From the NCBI GenBank assembly GCA_018063165.1, contig JAGOQU010000008.1, forward strand, positions 1 to 38,370: 38,370 bases of DNA, written 5' to 3'. Positions 1 to 7,789 of this stretch are shown piece by piece. Both the position numbers and the translations under genes were made by a program. Within the stretch, counting starts at the first letter, position 1. The number at the start of each line of letters is the position of its first letter. The DNA comes from Minisyncoccota bacterium (GTDB lineage: Bacteria > Patescibacteriota > Minisyncoccia > Phycocordibacterales > UBA5272). A model generated the notes under the pieces. That model had not been told where the DNA came from and made no database searches. It saw only the letters and a list, made by a program, of their open reading frames with translations.

Positions 1-117
1 ACCTTAGTGTCTGATGAGGAAATAGCTAAGGTTGAGTATATACTTAACACAAGACCAAGAAAAAGATTGAACTGGTCAACACCATTACAAGTTATGGGTG
101 TTGCACTTCATTATTGA
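1..117 (+). CDS. IS30-type transposase, C-terminal end (partial)
   Basis: An open frame enters from the left edge and stops at TGA 115-117. The last 38 residues include LNTRPRKRLNWSTPLQV, the typical C-terminal signature of IS30-family DDE transposases (xxRPRKxLxxxTPxEV). Only the tail is visible, so whether the element is intact cannot be judged, and I could not delimit a terminal inverted repeat downstream. An insertion sequence therefore probably lies just left of the window. Confidence 0.85.
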   Translation, partial: TLVSDEEIAKVEYILNTRPRKRLNWSTPLQVMGVALHY

Positions 118-194
118 ATTCAGCTAAATAAAATTTGCCAATACTATATAATTGTGTTAGTTTTGGTGTAATTGTTGTTTTTAAAAAAGGAAAT

Positions 195-689
195 ATGATG
201 AAAATACGTTTATACGATAGTGTTCAAAAACTTCCAGGAGATTCTTATTCTAAACTTTCTGATGTTTTTTTAACAAAAGAACAACTGCTTAAAGATGAAA
301 AAGATTCAGAGTTACGTGATTGCTTGCTTGCCATTTTAGAAACTGATCTACGTTTAACTGCTCATATTTACATCAATAGAAAACCAGTTTCTTTAGGTGG
401 AAGCGAAGTCCGTCCAGTTGTAACAACTTCTTCTGTTGATCAAGAAGGTATTATTTGGGGTACTGGTTACGATATTGGACGAGAAGGGGGGCCTTATGTT
501 AAGTCTCTTCATGTTGATATTGATATTTCAAAAGTTGCAGAGCATGCAAAAGAAAAATATAAAAATAGTAAAAAAAATTTCAAAGAATGGAAAAAGTTTT
601 TTTATGATATTTTTGAAAATATGCGTAAAGAAAAATTAAAAAATATAGAACAAGCTCAACATATTCTTACATTTCTAAGACCGGTTTAA
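195..689 (+). CDS. Hypothetical protein, 164 aa
   Basis: I do not recognise this family. The open frame extends to 135, but the double ATG at 195/198 is preceded by AAAAAAGG 6 nt upstream, a good ribosome site, so I place the start at 195. The product is soluble, with no signal peptide or membrane segment. The middle is a beta-rich stretch (residues about 55-110) with GSEVRPV and a Gly-rich GREGGPY segment, and the C-terminus is Lys-rich and helical. It lies between an IS30 tail and trpS and has its own terminator directly after the stop, so it is probably a single-gene unit, possibly cargo next to the insertion sequence. Confidence 0.6.
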   Translation: MMKIRLYDSVQKLPGDSYSKLSDVFLTKEQLLKDEKDSELRDCLLAILETDLRLTAHIYINRKPVSLGGSEVRPVVTTSSVDQEGIIWGTGYDIGREGGPYVKSLHVDIDISKVAEHAKEKYKNSKKNFKEWKKFFYDIFENMRKEKLKNIEQAQHILTFLRPV

Positions 690-692
690 GAT

Positions 693-727
693 AAAACCAC
701 CCCGTTCTGGGTGGTTTTCTTATTTTG
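693..727 (+). terminator. Rho-independent terminator
   Basis: A perfect 10-bp stem (AAAACCACCC 693-702 with GGGTGGTTTT 709-718), a 6-nt loop and a T-rich tail begin 3 nt after the stop of the preceding gene. Confidence 0.9.
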
Positions 728-735
728 TACATATT

Positions 736-744
736 TGATACACT
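736..744 (+). promoter_or_regulatory. Extended -10 promoter of trpS
   Basis: TGA-TACACT (TGN plus a -10 hexamer at 739-744) ends 7 nt before the trpS ATG. Transcription would start at or next to the ATG, predicting a leaderless mRNA. No Shine-Dalgarno is present. Confidence 0.6.
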
Positions 745-751
745 ATAGAGT

Positions 752-1735
752 ATGTCAAAGAAAATTTTAGTATCAGGAATAAAACCAACAGGACTTCTTC
801 ATTTTGGTAATTATTTTGGTGCTATGAAACAGAATATTGATCTTTCGAATTCTGGTGAATATGAGAGTTATGTTTTTCTTGCAGATTACCATGCTCTTAC
901 CACTGTAAGAAATGGTGATGATCTGCGAAAGCAAACCATAGAAGCTGTGGCGTCATATATTGCATGTGGTCTTGATTTGTCAAACGTTGTTTTGTTTAAA
1001 CAATCAGACGTACCTCAGGTTACAGAACTTACTTGGATTTTTAATAATCTTGTAACGATACCGTATATGATGCGAGCACATGCTTTTAAGGACAGTGAAG
1101 CTAAAAATAAAGACGTCAATGTTGGTCTTTTTGATTATCCAGTGCTTATGGCTGCTGACATTCTTATATATGGCGCTGATATTGTTCCTGTCGGTCCAGA
1201 TCAGAAACAGCATGTAGAGTATGCTCGTGATATAGCTGGTTTTTATAATCGTGCTTATGCTGTAGAAGAACTTGTTCTTCCAAAAGAATATATAGTAGAA
1301 AGTATTGGTAATGTTTCTGGTATTAATGGAGAAAAAATGAGTAAAAGTTACAATAATCATATTCCACTTTTTTGTTCAGAAGAAGAATTAAAAAAACGTG
1401 TGATGGGTATAGTAACAGATAGTAAGGCGCCAGAAGAGAAGAAAGATCCTGATACAAATACTATTTACTCTATTCATAAACTCTTTTTAACAAAAGAAGA
1501 AGACGAAGTGCTTCGTACAAAATTTACTGATGGAGGATATGGGTATAAACAAGCAAAAGATGATTTATTGACATCAATAATGAAATGGCGAGAAGGAAAG
1601 ATTGAAATATATAATGATCTCATTACTCATCCAGAAAAAATACAAAAAATACTAAAAGAAGGTGGAAATGTTGCTAAAGCAAAAGCAGAAAAAACAATGG
1701 AAGTTGTGAGAAAAACTGTTGGTATATCTTTTTAA
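752..1735 (+). CDS. trpS: Tryptophanyl-tRNA synthetase
   Basis: Class Ic synthetase that charges tRNA-Trp with tryptophan using ATP, in the cytoplasm. The length (327 aa) is normal for bacterial TrpRS. The HIGH-type signature is GLLHFGN at residues 14-20, and the KMSKS loop is intact (GEKMSKS, residues 193-199). Other family segments are ADYHALT (45-50), VGPDQKQHVEYARD (147-160) and the DYPVLMAADILIY helix (128-140). It is preceded by a terminator and its own extended -10 box, and followed 18 nt later by the MscS-like gene, with which it may be cotranscribed. Confidence 0.97.
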   Translation: MSKKILVSGIKPTGLLHFGNYFGAMKQNIDLSNSGEYESYVFLADYHALTTVRNGDDLRKQTIEAVASYIACGLDLSNVVLFKQSDVPQVTELTWIFNNLVTIPYMMRAHAFKDSEAKNKDVNVGLFDYPVLMAADILIYGADIVPVGPDQKQHVEYARDIAGFYNRAYAVEELVLPKEYIVESIGNVSGINGEKMSKSYNNHIPLFCSEEELKKRVMGIVTDSKAPEEKKDPDTNTIYSIHKLFLTKEEDEVLRTKFTDGGYGYKQAKDDLLTSIMKWREGKIEIYNDLITHPEKIQKILKEGGNVAKAKAEKTMEVVRKTVGISF

Positions 1736-1753
1736 TAAAATAATGCTATTTAT

Positions 1754-2620
1754 ATGACATCTTTTTTTACAAGTGTATTTTCTTTTTCCTTTCCTTCTCA
1801 TAGTGTTTTGTATGCAATTGTATTTTTTGTATATGTATTTTTTGAATTTTTTATCCGTACCTATAAGAGTAGTTTAAAAAAAGAATATCATAATAAAAAA
1901 GAATTAATACACTCCTCAGAAGAAGCTGAACGTGTTTCTATACAACACTTTAATACATTGCAAACGATAGATATAACAAGAATTATTGTTTTAGTTGCCG
2001 TTGTTGGTATTTTTCTATCTATTGCTGATATACGAACATTTAGTTTTTTGGCTGTTACAGTTGGAGCTATTATTATTTCTCTTCGAGATTATATTATTTC
2101 TCTTGTTTCGTACATTTATGTGCTTGCAAATTTTGATATAGGTGATGATGTCAAAGTATCTCTTGTGTTAGGTGAAATTGTTCGTATTAGGCCACTTACT
2201 ACATCTATAGCAGGAAAAGATAAACATGGTGATTTTAATGGTATCCTTCACCATATACCAAATTCAAAATTTATAGTAGAAATGGTTGAAAGACAGGAGA
2301 TAAAAAATAATAATTATAGGTGTGTTACGTTAGAAGCTCTTTATTCGAATGAGTTTTTTAAAGAAAATTTTTCTGTATGGCTTGGTAATTTAAAAAAATA
2401 TTTAGACACTATTTTACCTAAACGTTCACTTAAAGACGTTGGTAATTATAAAAGTTATGCAGGTATACAATATAAAATTCATTATGATTATGATGAAGAT
2501 GGAAAAATCGTTGTTAGTATTTCTTTTATTTCTCGTACAAAGAATGCTGCACATAAGAAAGAAGAGATTATTGAATTTATAGAAACAACAAGAAGAGAAT
2601 GGAAAGAAATTGTTCCTTAA
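1754..2620 (+). CDS. MscS-family mechanosensitive channel-like protein
   Basis: Predicted small-conductance mechanosensitive channel of the cytoplasmic membrane, 288 aa, similar in length to E. coli MscS. Hydrophobic segments lie at about residues 12-34, 72-92 and 95-120. The last resembles the pore helix plus the start of the beta domain: VGAIIISLRDYIISLVSYI, followed by NFDIGDDVKVSLVLGEIVRI and a HIPNSKFI segment, all typical of MscS (usual forms are FDVGD and the IPN motif). The C-terminal part (about 185-288) is the soluble vestibule region. It follows trpS by 18 nt and precedes the aspS leader. The family assignment is good. Ion selectivity and gating cannot be judged from sequence. Confidence 0.85.
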   Translation: MTSFFTSVFSFSFPSHSVLYAIVFFVYVFFEFFIRTYKSSLKKEYHNKKELIHSSEEAERVSIQHFNTLQTIDITRIIVLVAVVGIFLSIADIRTFSFLAVTVGAIIISLRDYIISLVSYIYVLANFDIGDDVKVSLVLGEIVRIRPLTTSIAGKDKHGDFNGILHHIPNSKFIVEMVERQEIKNNNYRCVTLEALYSNEFFKENFSVWLGNLKKYLDTILPKRSLKDVGNYKSYAGIQYKIHYDYDEDGKIVVSISFISRTKNAAHKKEEIIEFIETTRREWKEIVP

Positions 2621-2637
2621 GAATGACTCTTGCATAC

Positions 2638-2825
2638 TTGAATGTCTGTGATAGTATGTATATATAAGTATTGATGAAATTAACAACTTCGGAGCTTATG
2701 CTATTTTAATAATATGAGTGGCTACAATAAGTAGCAAGGTATGGTGGCACCACGGTTCTCCGTAATCGTCCGTACACAGAAAAGTAACTTTTGTTACGTC
2801 TTCTGTTTACGGACTTTTTATTTTT
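2638..2825 (+). promoter_or_regulatory. T-box riboswitch leader of aspS, with promoter
   Basis: A promoter (TTGAAT 2638-2643, 17-nt spacer, TATATA 2661-2666) precedes a leader with a T-box core at 2736-2755 that reads GGTGGCACCACGG, close to the GGTGGTACCGCGG consensus. The tRNA-binding tetranucleotide is TGGC (2745-2748), complementary to a GCCA 3' end; the tRNA-Asp in this window has discriminator G73. A small hairpin (GCTAC/GTAGC, 2721-2735) sits where stem III is expected. A strong terminator follows: GTCCGTA (2768-2774) pairs with TACGGAC (2808-2814), then ACAGAA/TTCTGT and GTAAC/GTTAC inside, then a T-tract (2815-2825) ending at the aspS ATG. ATGG (2741-2744) could pair with CCGT (2770-2773) in the alternative antiterminator. 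The specifier loop is not clear: AAC occurs at 2682-2687 and GAT at 2673-2675. Confidence 0.82.
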
Positions 2826-4241
2826 ATGTCTAGAATATATATTAAAGATGTTTCAGAACATATTGGTGAAGAAATTGTTGTAAAAACATGGGTTGATGTG
2901 CGTCGTGATCAAGGGAAAATGGTTTTTCTTGACCTTCGTGATATGACAGGAAAAGTACAAGCTGTCGTGCTTCCTAATCATACTGAAGCATTAGAAGTTG
3001 CACAAAAGGTAAGACCTGAATGGGTACTTTCTGTAACAGCGAAAGTTAATAAGAGACCAGAGAAAAATATAAAAGTCGGTGTAATAGGTGGTGATGTTGA
3101 ACTTGAAGTACTTGCTATTGAAGTGCTTAATGAAGCTACTACGCCTGCTTTTGATATTTCTACTGATGGTTATGAAGTTGGGGAAGAGGTAAGACTTGAG
3201 TATAAATATCTTGATCAAAGACGTTCTCGTATACAAAGAAATATACGTACACGTCATAAAGTAATAGCAACTATTAGAAGTTATTTTAACGATCGTGGTT
3301 TTGTAGAAGTTGATACTCCATTACTTACTAATCCAACTCCTGAAGGTTCACGAAGTTATCTGGTACCTTCTCGTGTACATCAGGGAACATTTTATGCTCT
3401 ACCTCAATCACCACAACAATACAAACAGCTTCTTATGGCAGGAGGTGTAGAGCGTTATTTTCAAATAGCAAAATGTATGCGTGATGAAGATACCAGAGGT
3501 GACAGACAGCCAGAATTTACTCAAATGGACTTAGAAATGAGTTTTGTTGAAAGAGAGGATGTAATGAAAATTAATGAAGAATTACTTATTAAAATAGTTA
3601 CAGAATTATTTCCAGAAAAAAGAATACAACAAGTTCCTTTTCCTGTATTTACCTACAAAGAGGTGATGGAAAAATATAATTCAGATAAGCCAGATATACG
3701 AGAAGATAAAAATGATCCTAACTTACTTGCTTTTTGTTGGGTTATCGATTTTCCTGCTTTTGAAAAAACAGGAGAAGATAACGTAGACGGAACAGGGGAA
3801 TGGACATTTACTCATAATCCTTTCACTGGTATACAAAAAGAGTTCAAATCAGATTTTTTGGCTAAGAAAAATATTGGATCAATACTTTCTACTCAGTATG
3901 ATATAGCTATGAATGGATATGAAATTGGTGGAGGTGGTATACGTCTTCATAAAGCAGAAGAATTAAAAACAGCTTTTGAAATTATGGGGTACGATGATCT
4001 TCGTATAGAAAAGAATTTTGGTCATATGCTTAAAGCTCTTGCGTCAGGTACGCCTCCACATGGAGGAATAGCTTGGGGGTTAGATAGGCTTCTTATGATT
4101 TTACTTAATGAGCCTAACATTCGTGAAGTGATAGCGTTTCCAAAAACAGGAGAAGGACGTGACATTCTTATGCAAGCACCAGCTCCTATGCCAACAAAAG
4201 CATTACGAGAATTAGGTATAGAACATAGAAAGAGTAATTAA
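2826..4241 (+). CDS. aspS: Aspartyl-tRNA synthetase lacking the GAD insertion (likely non-discriminating)
   Basis: Class IIb synthetase that charges tRNA with aspartate. Residues 1-110 form the OB-fold anticodon-binding domain. The catalytic core carries motif 2 (FQIAKCMRDEDTRGDRQPEFTQ) and motif 3 (GGIAWGLDRLLMIL). The bacterial-type segment YNSDKPDIR is present, but at 471 aa the protein is about 120 residues shorter than typical bacterial AspRS (about 590): the GAD domain normally inserted after this segment is absent. Because gatC-gatA occur in the same window, the enzyme probably also misacylates tRNA-Asn to feed amidation; that is inference. The ATG follows the riboswitch terminator T-tract directly, with no Shine-Dalgarno, so expression should depend on T-box antitermination. 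Confidence 0.96.
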   Translation: MSRIYIKDVSEHIGEEIVVKTWVDVRRDQGKMVFLDLRDMTGKVQAVVLPNHTEALEVAQKVRPEWVLSVTAKVNKRPEKNIKVGVIGGDVELEVLAIEVLNEATTPAFDISTDGYEVGEEVRLEYKYLDQRRSRIQRNIRTRHKVIATIRSYFNDRGFVEVDTPLLTNPTPEGSRSYLVPSRVHQGTFYALPQSPQQYKQLLMAGGVERYFQIAKCMRDEDTRGDRQPEFTQMDLEMSFVEREDVMKINEELLIKIVTELFPEKRIQQVPFPVFTYKEVMEKYNSDKPDIREDKNDPNLLAFCWVIDFPAFEKTGEDNVDGTGEWTFTHNPFTGIQKEFKSDFLAKKNIGSILSTQYDIAMNGYEIGGGGIRLHKAEELKTAFEIMGYDDLRIEKNFGHMLKALASGTPPHGGIAWGLDRLLMILLNEPNIREVIAFPKTGEGRDILMQAPAPMPTKALRELGIEHRKSN

Positions 4242-4261
4242 CAAATAGAAGGAATACTTAT

Positions 4262-4295
4262 AAAAATCACACACTTGATACTGTGTGGTTTTTTA
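4262..4295 (+). terminator. Rho-independent terminator after aspS
   Basis: A stem of about 12 bp (AAAAATCACACA 4262-4273 with TGTGTGGTTTTT 4282-4293, one G-U pair) with an 8-nt loop and a T-run. Confidence 0.85.
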
Positions 4296-4298
4296 ATA

Positions 4299-4307
4299 TG
4301 ATACAAT
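4299..4307 (+). promoter_or_regulatory. Extended -10 promoter of the GH18 gene
   Basis: TGA-TACAAT (-10 hexamer 4302-4307) overlaps the first possible ATG (4306) but lies 7 nt before the second ATG (4315). This is the spacing seen at other genes here, so it argues for the 4315 start. Confidence 0.6.
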
Positions 4308-4314
4308 GAAAAGT

Positions 4315-5454
4315 ATGAAAAAGCTTTTTATACTTTCAGTAGTTGTTATGTCTTTATACGATAGTGTTTTTGCTGTAAGCTCTACTTTTGAAAAAGCGAT
4401 ATGGATTCCATATTGGAGAAAAACAGAAGGTGCTAGTACAACACTTGAACATCTTTCTTCTCTTACACAGATAAGTCCTTTTGCGTATGAGCTTCAAACA
4501 GACTATTCTATTAAAAATGCAATGAAAATAGAAAGTGAACCTTGGACAACACTTATATCAGATGCTAAAAAGAAGAAAATAAAAATATATCCAAGTATTT
4601 TATCGTATCCGCATAATGAGAAAGAAAAAAATATACAGTATTTACTTTTTGCACAGAAAAAGAAAAGACAAGCTCATGTAAAAGAAATAGTTGCTCTTGT
4701 TAAGAAAAATAAATTTGATGGTATTGATATAGATTACGAAGCTAAACTTGCAGAGTCAGGTCCATATTTTTCTCTTTTTTTACAGGAATTATCTACTGCT
4801 CTTCATAAAGATAAAAAACAATTAATTTGTACAATAGAAGCGCGTACTCCTCCTGAAAGTAGGTATGCGACTACTTCTAAAAAAATACTTTCTAAAGTTG
4901 AATATGCAAATGATTATAAGGTTATAGGAAGAGTGTGTGATCAGGTTCGTATTATGGCTTATGATCAAGCAGGAGATGATGCAAATCTTATTAATAAAAA
5001 TAAAAATGCTGGTGTTGAATATAAACCAGTAGCTGATATAGAGTGGATAAAAAAAGTTCTTAGTCTTGCTATGTGGGATATACCTGCAAAGAAGATTATA
5101 TTAGGTGTCCCAACATATGGTTATAAATACGAAGTCTTACCTCGAATAGGAACAAGTACACAAAAATATTCTCGTATAGGATCAATGAATTTTAAATATG
5201 CAGATGAGCTCGCAAAAAATCTAAATATTACACCTGTTCGTAATTCTGCAGGGGAACTTAGTTTTTCATATGCCACAAGTACAGGTATAAATGGTGAACA
5301 GTTGGGTGGTATGAAGCAATATCTTGTATGGTATTCTGATGCTGAAGCAATTGCAGATAAAATTAGAATAGCAAAATTATATAAATTAGGAGGTGTTGTC
5401 GTATTTAAAATAGACGGTGCTAATGATCCAAGAGTTTGGGATGTTTTAAAATAG
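4315..5454 (+). CDS. Secreted glycoside hydrolase family 18 protein
   Basis: Predicted exported GH18 (chitinase / spore-peptidoglycan hydrolase-like) protein. The N-terminus MKKLFILSVVVMSLYDSVFA is a signal peptide with a plausible cleavage after FA. The family catalytic motif DxxDxDxE is complete as DGIDIDYE (residues 138-145 counted from the upstream ATG at 4306), with E145 the expected proton donor. Downstream RIMAYDQAG and LGVPTYGYKY match the GH18 barrel strands beta6 and beta7. At about 380 aa it is a single catalytic domain without a recognisable binding module. I chose 4315 because the promoter -10 box overlaps the 4306 ATG. The substrate, chitin or peptidoglycan, cannot be told; SleL/YaaH-like peptidoglycan hydrolases are the closest style. 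Confidence 0.88.
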   Translation: MKKLFILSVVVMSLYDSVFAVSSTFEKAIWIPYWRKTEGASTTLEHLSSLTQISPFAYELQTDYSIKNAMKIESEPWTTLISDAKKKKIKIYPSILSYPHNEKEKNIQYLLFAQKKKRQAHVKEIVALVKKNKFDGIDIDYEAKLAESGPYFSLFLQELSTALHKDKKQLICTIEARTPPESRYATTSKKILSKVEYANDYKVIGRVCDQVRIMAYDQAGDDANLINKNKNAGVEYKPVADIEWIKKVLSLAMWDIPAKKIILGVPTYGYKYEVLPRIGTSTQKYSRIGSMNFKYADELAKNLNITPVRNSAGELSFSYATSTGINGEQLGGMKQYLVWYSDAEAIADKIRIAKLYKLGGVVVFKIDGANDPRVWDVLK

Positions 5455-5486
5455 TTTTTTATTAACTGGTAACTCATAGATATTAG

Positions 5487-5495
5487 CTATATACT
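5487..5495 (+). promoter_or_regulatory. -10 promoter element of scpA
   Basis: TATACT at 5490-5495 is 6 nt before the scpA ATG, predicting a leaderless transcript. It lacks the upstream TG seen at other genes of the window. Confidence 0.55.
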
Positions 5496-5501
5496 AGTCT
5501 T

Positions 5502-6209
5502 ATGGAATTTACTGTTAAACTTGATCGATATGAAGGTCCTTATACGAAATTGCTTGAGCTTATAGAACAGCGAAAGCTTTCGATAACTGAAATCTCTCTT
5601 GTGTCTGTTTCTGATGATTATATTGCATATATAAAAACATTAGAACAAAAAAACTTAGTAGACATTTCTCAGTTTATTGTTGTTGCATCGACTTTAATTT
5701 TAATGAAGGCAAAGTCACTTCTTCCTGGAGTTGTATATACCGAAGAAGAAGAAAAACAGGTGCATGATCTGGAAGAAAAATTGGCATTATATGCACTTCT
5801 TTCTTCTTTGTCATCAAAAATTAGAGAAAGATATAATGTATCTGTTTTACATACCCGTGAACATGCCTCATTTAAAAATGTTTCTGTTTTTGTTCCTGAT
5901 TCACGTATAGATCAAAACATGCTACATTCAATTGCTGAATTAACATTGGCTACTTTTATAACTCCTAAAGCTTTAGTAAAAGTTGCTGTAGAACAAGCAC
6001 TCAGAATAGAAAATGTTATAGAAAGTTTATTAGATAGAGTAAATAAAGTACAATCAGTTACACTTCAAAGTTTGGCTGGAGACGCAAAAAATATAACCGA
6101 ACAGAAAAAAATTCTTATTGTTAACTTTATTGCACTACTTGAGTTGTTACGTCAAGGAGGTGTGTATGCAGAGCAATATGATGGAGGAGATATAACTATA
6201 CGTAAATAA
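5502..6209 (+). CDS. scpA: Segregation and condensation protein A (kleisin)
   Basis: Kleisin subunit of the bacterial SMC-ScpAB condensin, which compacts and separates chromosomes. The N-terminal pattern YEGPYTKLLELIEQRKLSITEISLVSVSDDYIAYI, followed by FIVVASTLILMKAKSLLP (residues about 50-75), is the SMC-neck-binding helical domain of ScpA. The C-terminal winged-helix part spans about 160-235 (IVNFIALLELLRQGGV). At 235 aa it is close to the normal size (about 240-260). scpB follows 85 nt downstream on the same strand, the usual pairing. No smc gene is in the window. Confidence 0.94.
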   Translation: MEFTVKLDRYEGPYTKLLELIEQRKLSITEISLVSVSDDYIAYIKTLEQKNLVDISQFIVVASTLILMKAKSLLPGVVYTEEEEKQVHDLEEKLALYALLSSLSSKIRERYNVSVLHTREHASFKNVSVFVPDSRIDQNMLHSIAELTLATFITPKALVKVAVEQALRIENVIESLLDRVNKVQSVTLQSLAGDAKNITEQKKILIVNFIALLELLRQGGVYAEQYDGGDITIRK

Positions 6210-6294
6210 TTTTTTTATTTTAAAATACTATTTAGAAATAAGAAAGATTTATACCTTTTATGGTTAATGGCTATACTGTATACTGTAATGTATT

Positions 6295-6801
6295 ATGCTT
6301 CAAAAAATTGTCACTATTTTATATTTGTCAGGTGATCCGCTACCAATTAATACTGTTGCTAGTATTCTTAAAATATCTGTAGAAGAAATAGAAAATAATA
6401 TCCCTTTTTTAAAATCTTCTTTAGAAAGTATTGGATTAACTCTTTTACATAATGAAAAAGAAATAGCCATCGTTACAAAACCAGAAGAATCAGCTCTCGT
6501 TGAAACATTTTGGAAAGATGAATTACAAGGGGATCTTACTCCTGCAGCTTTGCAAGTACTAACTCTTGTAGCATATCTTGGTAATGGTACACGTGAACAG
6601 ATTTCGTATATACGAGGTGTTCAGTCTGCTCAATCAGTAAGATCTCTTACTGTACGAGGACTTATTACAAGAAATGGAGAAGTGTGTACACTTACAATGG
6701 AAGCACTTAAACATCTTGGTGTTACAAAACAAGAAGAATTACCTGAGTATGTTTCTATTCATGCTCAGCTTATTGAAAAATTAGAACAAAGAACTGTTTA
6801 A
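6295..6801 (+). CDS. scpB: Segregation and condensation protein B
   Basis: Partner of ScpA in the SMC condensin complex; it forms dimers of tandem winged helices. The conserved ScpB core is present: LTPAALQVLTLVAYLGNGTREQISYIRGV, then SVRSLTVRGLITRNG (residues about 80-130). It is 168 aa, slightly short compared with 180-200 aa. Two overlapping TATACT boxes (6272-6277 and 6279-6284) lie 10-17 nt before the ATG, so scpB probably has its own promoter instead of depending on scpA. The carboxypeptidase gene starts 9 nt after its stop and is likely cotranscribed. Confidence 0.93.
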   Translation: MLQKIVTILYLSGDPLPINTVASILKISVEEIENNIPFLKSSLESIGLTLLHNEKEIAIVTKPEESALVETFWKDELQGDLTPAALQVLTLVAYLGNGTREQISYIRGVQSAQSVRSLTVRGLITRNGEVCTLTMEALKHLGVTKQEELPEYVSIHAQLIEKLEQRTV

Positions 6802-6810
6802 AGTGATGAT

Positions 6811-7737
6811 ATGTTAAGACACGCAAAACAACATAGTATTGATAGTGCAATTATCTATGGTTTTGCTGTTATTTCTATAGTAATACTTTCTTATAGTAGT
6901 AGATATATTCATAAACCTGTTCAAAATAGTGTGATTATAAAAAATAATACTCCCGTTGTAGAAAAACCACTTTTTGACACTACTGTTTTTAAAGATATTT
7001 CTGTTTATGGAAAATCATATGTTGTATATGATATTGTTAATAAACAAGTATTAGCAGGAAAAAATGAAGAAGTAATTTTACCGTTAGCTAGTATCACAAA
7101 AGTAATGATGGGTGTAACAGCTAGGTTACATAACAAACAAGATACAAAAATAGTTATTTCAGATCAGAGTATAGATGGTTCATATGATTTAGGTCTTATA
7201 AAAGGACAGATCTGGAATCTAGATGAATTACTTAAGTACACTTTAGTTTTTTCTTCTAATGATGGTTCTTTAGCTATTGCAGACGGTCTAGGAGGTAGAA
7301 AATTTTTTATTTCCCAGATGAATGAAGACGCTGAAAAGCTAGGGTTGTTACTTCATTTTACTCACCCTGCAGGTCTTGATGAAAATCATGAAGTAGGCGG
7401 TATAGGTTCAGCGCTTTCAGTTGCTAAACTCGTTTCTTTTGCTACAAGAAAATTTCCAGATATTTTTGATGCAACTACAAAAAAAAGAGTAAATGTCGAA
7501 GCAAGTAACGGTAGAATTATAGGTATACCAAACACTAATCAAGAAGTTTCTTCTCTTACTGGAATAAGTATGTCAAAAACTGGTTTTACGGATAAAGCAG
7601 GTGGTAATCTAGTTGTTGTTGTAGATATAGCTGTCGGACACCCTGTTGCTATTGTTGTACTTGGTTCTACACACACAGAAAGATTTAAAGATGTAGATAG
7701 ATTATATAAAGCACTTCAAAAAAGTATTTTAAAATAA
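6811..7737 (+). CDS. D-alanyl-D-alanine carboxypeptidase (PBP5/6-type, S11)
   Basis: Serine-type peptidase that trims the terminal D-Ala from peptidoglycan stem peptides. One N-terminal membrane segment (residues about 12-30) anchors it, with the catalytic domain outside. All three penicillin-binding motifs are present: SITK (94-97, nucleophile Ser94), SSN (148-150) and KTG (256-258). At 308 aa it holds the S11 transpeptidase-like domain without the C-terminal PBP5 beta domain. It sits between scpB (9-nt gap) and mraY, next to the peptidoglycan precursor genes. Confidence 0.92.
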   Translation: MLRHAKQHSIDSAIIYGFAVISIVILSYSSRYIHKPVQNSVIIKNNTPVVEKPLFDTTVFKDISVYGKSYVVYDIVNKQVLAGKNEEVILPLASITKVMMGVTARLHNKQDTKIVISDQSIDGSYDLGLIKGQIWNLDELLKYTLVFSSNDGSLAIADGLGGRKFFISQMNEDAEKLGLLLHFTHPAGLDENHEVGGIGSALSVAKLVSFATRKFPDIFDATTKKRVNVEASNGRIIGIPNTNQEVSSLTGISMSKTGFTDKAGGNLVVVVDIAVGHPVAIVVLGSTHTERFKDVDRLYKALQKSILK

Positions 7738-7773
7738 AGTGGATTACGTACATATATAAGAGATATTTCTTTG

Positions 7774-7782
7774 TGATATACT
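7774..7782 (+). promoter_or_regulatory. Extended -10 promoter of mraY
   Basis: TGA-TATACT (hexamer 7777-7782) ends 7 nt before the mraY ATG, the clearest example of the leaderless pattern in this window. It probably drives mraY-ftsW-murG. Confidence 0.65.
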
Positions 7783-7789
7783 AAGTACC

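Noticed and set aside
1004-1360. 118-codon minus-strand frame inside trpS
   Set aside because: Antisense of conserved TrpRS motifs, with Ile/Tyr/Phe-rich sequence typical of AT-rich shadow frames.
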